Source of the DNA: Methanoculleus receptaculi
GTDB taxonomy: Archaea > Halobacteriota > Methanomicrobia > Methanomicrobiales > Methanoculleaceae
Direction of reading: 5' to 3'
NCBI RefSeq assembly: GCF_033472595.1
Contig: NZ_CP137642.1
Location: 1,426,001 to 1,490,000, forward strand
DNA length: 64,000 bases
The notes below the pieces were generated by a model, which saw only the letters and a program-made list of their open reading frames with translations, ran no database searches and was not told the DNA's origin. Position numbers and translations under genes: made by a program. How positions within the stretch are numbered: the first letter of the stretch is position 1; each line of letters begins with the position of its first letter. Shown here piece after piece: positions 1 through 8,200 of the stretch.

Positions 1-121
1 ACTTGAACCGCACCCACTCTGCGACCACGATCTCGTGGGCCGCTATCCGCCGCGGCTCCGCCCCCCGGTCTCGCGCCAGGGACGAGAGTTTCTCGATCTC
101 CTCCTCCAGTTCGACCCGCAC
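1..121 (-). CDS. DUF2284-like metal-binding protein, N-terminus only
   Basis: Partial gene: only the first 40 codons lie in the window, reading leftwards off position 1. A GTG start at 121 is preceded by a GAGGCGAGGAGA purine-rich ribosome site. The peptide is a charged helix (RVELEEEIEKLSSLARDRG) followed by HEIVVAEWVRFK. In DUF2284 proteins a similar EIVVAEWVR.KC segment leads into the first cysteine cluster of a predicted Fe-S binding protein. The cysteines themselves are outside the window, so the family is inferred from this short stretch only. Confidence 0.45.
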   Translation of the reverse strand, partial: MRVELEEEIEKLSSLARDRGAEPRRIAAHEIVVAEWVRFK

Positions 122-265
122 GTCTCCTCGCCTCGATGATGTGTATCATCCATATCCCACTATTTATAGGTTACTTGAGAACCGGGTCTGAGATCTCTCG
201 GGCAAGGGAGAGATAAAACGCGAGGATCGGGGATCGAACTATGCCGTCATGGGCGAAATTGAGAC

Positions 266-1405
266 TCAATGGTGCTCTGGATTCCAGTCTGTGCAGACGT
301 CCATTCCCGGATCGAGCAGCACCTTGTGCGGGAGACCGATGAGTGAGACCGCCGCGAGCGCCCCTATAACACCACGCCCACCGTGGAGGTGCACCCCGAA
401 CCGCCTGGCGGTGACCTCGGCCTCCTCCCGCTCGATCACCGCCTCTCTTGCGACCTTACCGTAAGCGCGGAGGTCACGAGGTACCACAAATCCCTCCCGG
501 AGAGCGATTCCCCACTCTGGGGACGCCGCCTCCCCGGCGACAAACCGCACCGCGGCCTCCTCTATCCGAGGGATCATTGAGGGTTCCACCGCAACCTCGA
601 TGCAACTGCAGGAGTTTCCGGCAGTCCTGGGCTCGAGGTGGGGGTTAAGCATCGCGACGCGGTGACCGATCGGCATGACGCCATCGAGTTTCGTGAGATG
701 TTGAAGGAGGGCGAGGGCCAGGGCGAAGGTTGCGCCCTCCGCAGCAGTATCGGTGTCATCGATACCAATAGCGACGTAAGCAAGCGCCCGGGTGACCACC
801 TCTCCCTCGACCAGAGGCCCCTCGCGGTGGACGGTTACGCCACACACACCCTCTGCAAAGGACATCATATCGGTGAGAGAGTAAGCCGGGCCGCCGATAC
901 ACCTGATCTGCTGACGGATAAGGCCATCTTCGTAGAAGACGCCGAGAATCCCCACTGCCGGCGCAGGATCAAGACCCACAGCGACCTCCTGCCGTCCGAG
1001 GTGCGCCCGCTCACGGAGCAGCGTCCCGTCTCGCCAGACAGACTGGAGAGCACCACCCGCGCGGGCGTGATGGAATTCGCAGAACGCAGCGCACCCACCG
1101 CTCATGCACTCGTGATAGATCTCGACCTCCTCACCATCAATCGTGGTGAATACCCGGCGGCAAGCGCTCTCCGGCATCACGCTGATCGCCACATACCGCG
1201 CAGCGTGCCGACCCCGCTGCTCTTCCAGCAGAGCGACGCAGCCCTCCTCGATGAGACGGTTGACCCAGTCCTGGATGGTGCTCCGGGGGATGCCGGTTGC
1301 TTCAGCGATACCGGCGACCGTGAAGTAACCGTTATCCAGCGTTGCCTGACGCATCAGTCGCATCAGTTGCTTTCTCCGCTCAAGAACCCTGGACATACCT
1401 GTCAC
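266..1405 (-). CDS. HTH domain fused to methanogenesis marker protein 11-like (TiaS-like) domain
   Basis: A 379-residue protein. Residues about 10-70 look like a winged helix-turn-helix (FTVAGIAEATGIPRSTIQDW). The rest resembles methanogenesis marker protein 11, a family restricted to methanogens and related to the DDTD nucleotide-binding domain of the tRNA(Ile2) agmatidine synthase TiaS. The signature GIDDTDT is at about 214-220, and a glycine-rich GGRGVIGALAA segment is near the C-terminus. CSC-type cysteines are present (CMSGGCAAFC, NSCSC). It overlaps the end of homoserine dehydrogenase by 26 nt if the first start (1405) is used; MSRV at 1396 is an alternative. It is the last gene of an operon with hom and the ACT protein. 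The biochemical role of marker 11 is unknown, and DNA binding is inferred from the HTH only. Confidence 0.7.
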   Translation of the reverse strand: MTGMSRVLERRKQLMRLMRQATLDNGYFTVAGIAEATGIPRSTIQDWVNRLIEEGCVALLEEQRGRHAARYVAISVMPESACRRVFTTIDGEEVEIYHECMSGGCAAFCEFHHARAGGALQSVWRDGTLLRERAHLGRQEVAVGLDPAPAVGILGVFYEDGLIRQQIRCIGGPAYSLTDMMSFAEGVCGVTVHREGPLVEGEVVTRALAYVAIGIDDTDTAAEGATFALALALLQHLTKLDGVMPIGHRVAMLNPHLEPRTAGNSCSCIEVAVEPSMIPRIEEAAVRFVAGEAASPEWGIALREGFVVPRDLRAYGKVAREAVIEREEAEVTARRFGVHLHGGRGVIGALAAVSLIGLPHKVLLDPGMDVCTDWNPEHH

Positions 1406-2369
1406 GGATGTAGAGTATATCGCCGATCACAGCACTGGCGGTCTCGATGGAGCCCGCGCCCTTGCCGATGAACGTGAGGTCACCGGCGAGATCCGTCTCC
1501 ACCGTAACGGCGTTGAGTGTCCCCTCGACGACGAGGGGGTGCGTCTTTGTGATTATACGTGGCGATACACGAAGCACTCCAGCCGCCGGGACGATCTCAC
1601 CTATCAGCCGGATGGTACAGTCCTGCTCTTCTGCCAGGTGGAGGGCCTCGGGCGTCAGAAGGGATATTCCCGTCCTATCCACCCTATCAAGCGTGGTCTG
1701 CATATCGAGGACGGTATTTGCCAGGATTACCAGTTTGATCGCCGCGTCGATCCCTTCAACATCGTATGTGGGGTCTGCCTCTGCATACCCGAGTTCACGG
1801 GCTTCGGCCAGAGCCTGTGCGTAGGTGAGACCTTCTGCAGCCATCCGGGTGAGGATGTAGTTGCAGGTGCCGTTAAATACTCCGTAGAGCCGGGAGATGG
1901 TGTTGCCGGCAAGCCCTTCCTGCATGGCATGTATGAGCGGGATCGCACCGCAGACCGTTGCCTCGTACCTGAGGGTGACGCCATTCTCCTCGGCAAGCAC
2001 TCGCAGTTCCGGGTATGCGAGTGCGATTGGGCCCTTATTTGATGTGACAACGTGTTTCTTCCGCTGCAAAGCCGTCTGGATATGGTTGAGTGCAGGCCCA
2101 CCGTTCTCCACGTTTGTAGGTGTCACCTCTACCAGGATATCATAGTCTGCCCCGGTCACCACATCGATCGGCCGAATATCCGGACTGCCACATGGAGCAC
2201 CCTCTTCCTTTCGGGCAAGTGCTGCTTCAATGTCGATCCCGGCAGGATCGATCATTCCACTTCGTGAGTCAGCAAGACCGGTGACAAGGATATCAAGGTT
2301 TTTTGCAAGTATCACACGGGCTATGCCGCGACCAACGGACCCGAAGCCGAGTATGGCGATCCGTATCAT
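1380..2369 (-). CDS. hom: Homoserine dehydrogenase
   Basis: NAD(P)-dependent homoserine dehydrogenase, 329 residues. It reduces aspartate semialdehyde to homoserine, at the branch to threonine and methionine. The Rossmann glycine motif LGFGSVGRG is at the N-terminus, the catalytic NKG segment at about 111-113, GVFNGTCNYILTRM from 163, and the substrate-binding EADPTYDVEGIDAAIK from about 198. There is no C-terminal ACT domain. That function may be supplied by the separate ACT protein encoded just upstream, whose TGA overlaps this ATG (ATGA). The open frame extends further upstream, but start 2369 is chosen because of the ATGA overlap and because the Rossmann strand begins there. Confidence 0.95.
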   Translation of the reverse strand: MIRIAILGFGSVGRGIARVILAKNLDILVTGLADSRSGMIDPAGIDIEAALARKEEGAPCGSPDIRPIDVVTGADYDILVEVTPTNVENGGPALNHIQTALQRKKHVVTSNKGPIALAYPELRVLAEENGVTLRYEATVCGAIPLIHAMQEGLAGNTISRLYGVFNGTCNYILTRMAAEGLTYAQALAEARELGYAEADPTYDVEGIDAAIKLVILANTVLDMQTTLDRVDRTGISLLTPEALHLAEEQDCTIRLIGEIVPAAGVLRVSPRIITKTHPLVVEGTLNAVTVETDLAGDLTFIGKGAGSIETASAVIGDILYIRDRYVQGS

Positions 2370-2854
2370 ACGCTCTCCAGAGGCTCGATTATGAGAATGT
2401 TCTTCTGCTCCGCGACCCTGCGCAGGATCCGGATTGCCCTCTCCATCTCCGTCCGGGTTGTTGAACGGATGGTGATGCGCGCAGACGATGGTGAGTCGAT
2501 CGCCGGCATGACAAGCGAGAGTTCCGTCACCTCGGCCGAACCTGTTGTGTCGATCTGGTCGACCGTGTCGGATATGTCCGTGTGCATCAGATGCCCGATC
2601 ATGATCAGCGTACACTCGTAGAGGAGGCGTTCTTCCCCTATACGCACGACTTTGACACCCTGCTGCCTTAGCAGGGCAAGAAGCTTCTCGAGGCGCCCCT
2701 CCGGAAGTTCCAGCACGATCTGTACATCAAGCACCTCTGTAGCCGCGTGGGGTTCTCTCTGGTGAATGACCGCGATGATGTTTCCGCCGACTGCTGAGAT
2801 CGGCTGCAGGGCTGCGACCAGCTGGCCAGGCTGGTCTTTCATCTCGAGCTTCAT
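2366..2854 (-). CDS. ACT domain amino-acid-binding regulatory protein
   Basis: A 162-residue protein with an ACT domain at its N-terminus (KLEMKDQPGQLVAALQPIS, then GGNIIAVIHQRE), a second beta-rich region (ECTLIMIGHLMHTDISDTVD) and a C-terminal alpha/beta segment. ACT domains bind amino acids to control metabolic enzymes. Co-transcription with an ACT-less homoserine dehydrogenase (4-nt overlap) suggests it acts as a separate allosteric subunit sensing threonine or another product; that is inference. Start 2854 is chosen where the first ACT strand begins; the longer frame back to 2956 has no family support. Confidence 0.8.
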   Translation of the reverse strand: MKLEMKDQPGQLVAALQPISAVGGNIIAVIHQREPHAATEVLDVQIVLELPEGRLEKLLALLRQQGVKVVRIGEERLLYECTLIMIGHLMHTDISDTVDQIDTTGSAEVTELSLVMPAIDSPSSARITIRSTTRTEMERAIRILRRVAEQKNILIIEPLESV

Positions 2855-2970
2855 GGATACCCGCAAAAAAAACCACCTGATGAATTGTTGATCTGCCGTG
2901 GAGATAAGCCTTCTACCACGCAGCAGCCCTCGTGTGGTGGTGATACCGCTTTTCATTGCGATTGGGATCT

Positions 2971-3047
2971 ATTTTACGAAGAAAAGAGGCAGAAAACTCC
3001 CACAAGAGGGGGGAAAGCAGTCTTAACCTCTGCGGCGGGGAAAAACC
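2971..3047. repeat. Dispersed structured intergenic motif (family 3), copy 1
   Basis: Seen between the pan 3' end and the ACT gene. The stretch runs TTTACGAAGAAAAGAG..., then a CTCCC/GGGGG inverted repeat separated by a short ACAAGAG-type loop, then GCAGTC, then AACCTCTGCGGCGG. The same order of blocks recurs at 4880-4965 and 15497-15575. It lies downstream of pan, so it might act as a processing or termination structure. Confidence 0.5.
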
Positions 3048-3063
3048 GGGGGGATGGGGGCCC

Positions 3064-4242
3064 TCAGATATACATGCGGGCGTCTGGCGCTGGCGCCTCG
3101 CGCTTCACCTTCCGGATAGCCGCGATGAAATCTTCCTGGCCGACGGCGTCGGCGTTCCGCCGGATTGCCATCATCCCGGCCTCCCGGCAGATCGCCTGCA
3201 GATCTGCACCGGTGGTTTTTCCGGCGAGTTCCGCAACAACGGCCAGATCCACCTTCCGGGAGAGTGTCATCTTTGCGCTGTGGATCTTCAGGATCTCTAT
3301 GCGCGCCTCGGCATCCGGGAGCGGGATCTCGATGATCCGGTCAAACCGCCCGGGGCGGAGGAGCGCGGGATCAAGCATATCGATCCGGTTCGTTGCCGCC
3401 ATGATCCTGATGTTGCCGCGGTTCCCGAAGCCATCCATCTCGGCCAGGAGCTGCATCAGCGTCCGCTGGACCTCGGCACTGCCGGAGGTGCCGTCGTTTG
3501 TACGCATGCTCCCTATAGCGTCGATCTCGTCGATGAAGACGATGGCCGGAGCGCGCTCCCTGGCGAGTGTGAAAAGTTCGCGCACGAGCTGAGCGCCTTC
3601 ACCGATGTACTTGTGGACGAGTTCGCTTCCCGACATCCTGATGAAACACGCCCTGGACTGGCGGGCAACCGCCTTGGCGATCAGGGTCTTCCCGGTCCCG
3701 GGTGGGCCGTAGAGGAGGATGCCCTTTGGCGGTTCAACACCTATACGCTTGTAGATCTCGGGTTTTGTGAGCGGGTACTCAACCGCCTCCCGGACCTCCT
3801 CGATCTCCTCTCTCAGCCCTCCGATCTGGTCAAACGTCACGTTTGGCTGCTCATCGAGCTCCATGACCCTGACACGTGCATCGTATATGTTTCCGATAAT
3901 CTTGACGATCGAGAGGGTGTTGTTCACCGCCACCTTCATCCCGGGTTTGAGGGTGCTGTGCAGTTTATCGTTGACTACCGTGAGGTATTCCTGGTTGTTA
4001 CCCTGCTGCCGGAGGTAGACTTCGCCGTTCTCGAGCACATCGACCACAGCGGCAACAAACAGCGGCACCCGTTTTAGCTGAGCATTTTCTTTGCGGAGCT
4101 GCCTGACTTCTTTTTCCAGCAACTCGTTCTTGAGTTTGTAGTCCAGGACCTGCGCCTTCAAATCCTGGATCTGGAGTGTGAGCATATCGTGCTCGTTACT
4201 GCTGCTGGAACTGTTGCCAATGGTTTCGTCCATGCCAATCAT
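3064..4242 (-). CDS. pan: Proteasome-activating nucleotidase (PAN)
   Basis: Hexameric AAA+ ATPase that unfolds proteins and threads them into the archaeal 20S proteasome; 392 residues. An N-terminal coiled coil covers about 20-58, followed by an OB-fold region and the ATPase domain: Walker A GPPGTGKT at 179-186, Walker B IVFIDEID at about 234-241, SRH arginines in RPGRFDR. The last three residues are M-Y-I, matching the hydrophobic-Tyr-X motif that docks into proteasome alpha pockets. It is divergent from the DUF126 gene with only 29 nt between the outermost starts. MDET at 4233 is an alternative start. Length and motifs are normal for the family. Confidence 0.96.
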   Translation of the reverse strand: MIGMDETIGNSSSSSNEHDMLTLQIQDLKAQVLDYKLKNELLEKEVRQLRKENAQLKRVPLFVAAVVDVLENGEVYLRQQGNNQEYLTVVNDKLHSTLKPGMKVAVNNTLSIVKIIGNIYDARVRVMELDEQPNVTFDQIGGLREEIEEVREAVEYPLTKPEIYKRIGVEPPKGILLYGPPGTGKTLIAKAVARQSRACFIRMSGSELVHKYIGEGAQLVRELFTLARERAPAIVFIDEIDAIGSMRTNDGTSGSAEVQRTLMQLLAEMDGFGNRGNIRIMAATNRIDMLDPALLRPGRFDRIIEIPLPDAEARIEILKIHSAKMTLSRKVDLAVVAELAGKTTGADLQAICREAGMMAIRRNADAVGQEDFIAAIRKVKREAPAPDARMYI

Positions 4243-4271
4243 ATAGTTAAATCTCCACCTACATTATTACT
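4243..4271. promoter_or_regulatory. Overlapping divergent promoters of pan and DUF126
   Basis: The two start codons face away from each other across 29 nt. On the plus strand an AT-rich ATATAGTTAAAT lies about 26-29 nt before the GTG pair at 4272/4275, the usual distance for a leaderless archaeal transcript. On the minus strand AATAATG (about 4262-4268) lies about 24 nt before the pan ATG. Each TATA-like block therefore sits at or beside the other gene's start. These positions are read from sequence; no transcript data are available. Confidence 0.45.
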
Positions 4272-4688
4272 GTGGTGCAGGTCATCATGCAGGGCAGAGG
4301 CATATCCAGGGGTCGCGGAACCGGAGAACTCCTAGTATCACCTGAACCCATATCTTTCCTCTCCGGCGTCGACCCCGAGACCGGCGTAGTGGTTGAGCAC
4401 GACCATCCGCTCGAGGGGCAGTCGGTCACCGGAAAGGTGCTGGTCTTCCCCTACGGCAAGGGATCGACGGTAGGCTCATACGTGATCTACGCGTTGAAGC
4501 AGAACGGGGTTGCACCGGCCGCTATAATCAACCAGGAGGCCGAACCTATCATAGCGGTCGGCGCCATCATCGCCGGGATACCGATGGTCGACCGTCTGCC
4601 GCCGGAGTTCTATAAACTCTCACCTGGCAGGAAGGTGACGGTGAACGGGGATACGGGGGAGGTCTGCCTGGACGGGGAGACCGGATAG
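4272..4688 (+). CDS. DUF126 / phosphomevalonate dehydratase small subunit-like
   Basis: A 138-residue aconitase-X swivel-type domain. Residues QGRGISRGRGTGELLVS open the family, and the core VLVFPYGKGSTVGSYVIY matches the conserved glycine- and serine-rich stretch of DUF126. In archaea this small subunit pairs with an aconitase-X large subunit to dehydrate 5-phosphomevalonate in the modified mevalonate pathway of lipid synthesis. No large subunit is in this window. The start is uncertain: GTG at 4272 or 4275 fits a leaderless transcript, while ATG at 4287 directly precedes the conserved QGRGIS. Confidence 0.85.
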   Translation: MVQVIMQGRGISRGRGTGELLVSPEPISFLSGVDPETGVVVEHDHPLEGQSVTGKVLVFPYGKGSTVGSYVIYALKQNGVAPAAIINQEAEPIIAVGAIIAGIPMVDRLPPEFYKLSPGRKVTVNGDTGEVCLDGETG

Positions 4689-4719
4689 GGGTTGAAGCGT
4701 TTTACCTGACCTGATTCTT

Positions 4720-4815
4720 GCCGGCGGGCAGTGATTGACGATTGACCCTGGATAGCCGTGCACAGGAGAGAGACAGGATCTCTCAGAATTGTCAGATGAG
4801 ACCCCGAAGGGGCCG
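4720..4815 (+). repeat. Diverged copy of the 266-bp repeat family (family 1)
   Basis: The sequence GGCGGGCAGTGATTGACGATT, then GCCGTGCAC, GACAGGATCT, and GTCAGATGAGACC(C)CGAAG matches block by block the units at 59.5 kb (GGCGGGCAGTGCATGGCGATT, ACCGTGCAC, GGCAGGATCT, GTCAGGTGAGACCGCGAAG). Only about 100 nt of the unit is recognisable. It lies in the 518-nt gap before the TPR gene, which otherwise holds a family-3 motif and an ATCAAACCAG hairpin. Confidence 0.5.
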
Positions 4816-4879
4816 GCAGGCCCACGCGACCTCGCCGCCCGAGGTCGGTGCGGCCTTACAAGGTCTGCTGCAGCATCTT

Positions 4880-4965
4880 TTTTTACGAAGAACAGAAAGC
4901 AGGATGCCCCCGACGAGAGGAGGGGGAGCAGTCACAAAACCTCCGCCGCCCATCCTGCAGTGAAA
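4880..4965. repeat. Dispersed structured intergenic motif (family 3), copy 2
   Basis: The best-formed copy. TTTTTTTACGAAGAACAG leads into an outer stem GCAGGATG/CATCCTGC enclosing CCCCC-GACGAGAGGA-GGGGG, then GAGCAGTCACAAAACCTCCGCCGCC. Shared blocks with 2971-3047 and 15497-15575 are TTTACGAA, the C5/G5 inverted repeat with an ACGAGAG-type loop, a GTC, and a CTC.GCCGC tail. A shorter match (GAGGGGGAGCAGTCAC) occurs near 11120. Confidence 0.55.
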
Positions 4966-5001
4966 CATCCCTCCAAGAGCGGAGCCGCTAAAATCACGGC
5001 C

Positions 5002-5039
5002 ATCAAACCAGTTCTCCGGGGCCTGTGCCCTGGTTTGAT
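5002..5039. repeat. ATCAAACCAG inverted-repeat hairpin
   Basis: Perfect 10-bp inverted repeat ATCAAACCAG / CTGGTTTGAT with an 18-nt GC-rich loop, about 170 nt upstream of the TPR gene. Similar hairpins occur at 15329-15362, 29801-29834 and 51246-51273, always between genes. It could be a binding site, a terminator-like structure or a transposon-derived end. Confidence 0.5.
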
Positions 5040-5206
5040 CCGCCTCACGATGATGAGATATCCCGCCGGCGGGATATGTATCGCCGAGGATCGTTTCAAC
5101 CGGGATGCCGGGCTCTGAGTGGCTGGCCGATAAAAGACGTACAGGGCGGATGATCCAAAGTTGTGAATACTCTCCATGCAAAAGATAGAGCATCGGATGA
5201 TGCCTG

Positions 5207-8200
5207 ATGGATCTCTTCGGTAATATCCTTGGTTCCGGTAAGGGTGCAAACCCCGCGGTAAAACAGGGCCTCTCGCAGTTTGAGGCCGGGAACTACACCG
5301 AGGCGGTGAAAAGTTTCGAGAAGGCGTTCAGGGTTGAACCCGATAACCGTCTGGTCTGGCAGATGATGGGCCAGGCGCTTGCCTGCCTTGGCAGAGACAC
5401 CGAGGCCGCGGAATGGCTTCGAAAGGTCATCAAGGTATCTCCGGACGATACCGGGGTGCTGCGCACGCTTGGCCATCTCCTTGCCCGCACCGGTGAGTAT
5501 GAGGAGGCGGCCGCCTGTTTTGCACGGATCCTCGAGGAGAACCCTGGAGACGCCGATGCCGCATACTGGCAGGCGGAGATGCTCGAGAGGCTCGGCCGGT
5601 ATGCCGATGCGGCAGCAGCATACGCAGAGGCGCTGGGTGCAAACCCGGAAGACGTTCTCCTGCGGGAGAAGTACGGGACGATGCTCGAGCGGTCCGGGAA
5701 CTACCGGCAGGCGGCGATCTCCTTTGAGAAGGTCTACCGGTCAAACCCTGACCGCAGCGACGCTCTGGCGCGGGCGGGGGCTGCATTCCTTGGTATGGGG
5801 GATTACCAAAGCGCTGTGGAGACTTTTGACCGCCTGCTCAAAACCGGGCAGCATAAACTCGACGCACTCTACGGCAAAGCCCGGGCGCTTGAGAACCTGG
5901 GGCTATTCCAGGATGCCGCCGGCTGTTGGGAAGAGATCCTGGCCCTCGATCCCGGGAACGTCGCCGCCTGGTATCAACGTGGCTCGGTTCTCCTCCGCGC
6001 AGGAAGACCGGCAGAAGCAATCGAGTGCTTCGAGAAGGTGACCATCGCCGATCCAGACCATATAGCGGCCCGTTATGCCATGGGGCTGGCCTGTGAGGTG
6101 CTCGGCCGTCACGACCGCGCGGTCAAGAACTTCGACCAGATCCTCAAGCACGACCAGAACCAGGTTCAGGTATGGTACGCCCGCGGTATGGCGCTCATGC
6201 ACCTCTCCCGCTACGAGGAGGCCATACAGTCGTTTGACCGCGTGCTCGAGGGCCAGGCGTCTGCCGGGACGAGGTTGATCTCGGGAGGTGCCGACCTTGC
6301 GCTCTTTGAGCGCGAAGACCTGGCCGAGAAACAAAAACGCATCTCACTGAAGTTCGATGCACCGGCTCGCGTTCTCCACACCTGCCGGGGGACGGCGCTG
6401 ATGCACCTCTCCCGCTACGCTGAGGCAGAGAAGGAGTTTGACTGCGTTCTCGAGTCCGATCCCGGCAACGTTCCCATCATGGCGCAGAGCGGCATCGCGC
6501 TCCTCCACCTTGGCAGGTATGACGCAGCGGTCCGCCGCCTGGAGACTGTCCTCGAGACCGAACCCGGCAACATCGCCGTCCGGTCGATGCTAGCAGAAGC
6601 GCTTGCCAGCCTTGGGAGGTATGATGAGGCGCTTGCGTACCTGGGCGAGAGCGGAAACCTCTGCCGTAAAGGCGAGATGCTGCTGCACCTTGCGCGGTAT
6701 GCCGGGGCGGTAGAGGCTTTTGAGGGCTTCCTTGAGATCTGCCCCCGCGATCCGGTGGCAGAGATCGGCTGTGGCGAGGCGCTGATGCACCTCTCCCGCT
6801 ACGATGAGGCTGCTGGATGTTATGAGGCGGTGCTGGAATCCGACCCCAACAATCGGGCGGCGCTGCTCGGGCACGGCATGGCGCTCTTCTGCCAGGGGCG
6901 CTACCAGGAGGCGCTTGAGTCAGTCGATCACCTGGTGGAGGCCGATGCCGGAGCGCTCCTGCTGAAAGCCCGTCTCCAGGAGGCCCTGGGGCGCTACGCC
7001 GCGGCTGCGGAGTGCTACGAGACGCTTCTTGAGACCGAACCCGACGCCGCGGGCTACCAGGTGAACCTGGGGTTCGTTCTTGCCGCGCTCGGGCGCTTCG
7101 AGGAGGCCGCCACGTGGTTTGGGAAGGCCGCAAAAGCCAGGCCCGGGGATCTCTTTGCCTGGTACGGCAGGGGGCAGGCCCTGGAGAGGCTGGGGCGCCA
7201 CGCCGCGGCTGCGGAATGCTACACCACGGTCGTCCGCGAGCGGCCGGATGATACCGCCGTCGTCTCCGCGCTTGCCGCCATTCTCGCACATCTCGGCAGA
7301 CACCGGGAGGCGATCGAGTGCTGTGAGAAGGTGCTCGCCGCCGATCCCTCAAATCTCGCGGCCGCCCGCCTCAGGGCCGGGATCTTCGAGGCTCTCGGAG
7401 AGCACGAGGAGGCGGCAAAGGCCTACGAGCGTTACCTTGACCTCGTGCCCGGTGACCGCGACGCCAGGATGGCGTTCGGGATGACGCTTGAGCGCGGCGG
7501 CAGGTTTGATGACGCGATCCGGCAGTATGCGCTTCTACTCAAGAAAGACGAAGACGATATGGGGGCGTGGTATGCCCTGGAGAGCGCCCTGATGCACATG
7601 GGCAGGTATGATGAAGCGCTCCAGTGTTCTGAAAAGATCGTCGAGGCGAACCCCGATAACGTGGCCGCCTGGCAGCGGCGGGGGGAGATCTTGATCTGGC
7701 TCGGCCGGTATGCCGATGCGGCGGGATGCCTCGAGAGGGTGACCGCGGCCGATCCGGAAGACCTCGTAAGCCTGCGCCTGCTCGGCGAGGCTTACGAGAA
7801 GGCCGGCAGATACCAGGACGCTCTTTCGGTCTACACGGCGTTGCTGGAGAGGGAACCTGCCAGCATCGAGACACTGTATGCCCGCGCCTCCGCCCTAGTC
7901 CATCTCGGGCGTTACGGCGAGGCGGTCAGGTCGATTGACAGGATAATCGCAATCCAGGAGGAGAACCCTGCCGCGCTCTTCATGCGGGGGGCGGTGCTTG
8001 AGAGGGTCGGGAGGTATGACGAGGCTCTTGCAACCTACGAAAAAGCGCTCGAGATCGACCAGGAGAACGCGGCCGTCTGGATGGCTGCCGGGATCCTCAT
8101 GGATGGAGTGGGGCGGCACAATGATGCCGTCAGAGCGTTTGACCGGGCGATTGACCTCGGCGGTGGCGGCGTCCACGCCTGGCTCTGCAGGGGTATCGCC

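Noticed and set aside
2956-4077. 373-codon plus-strand frame over pan
   Set aside because: Shadow of the PAN reading frame; no protein-like motifs.
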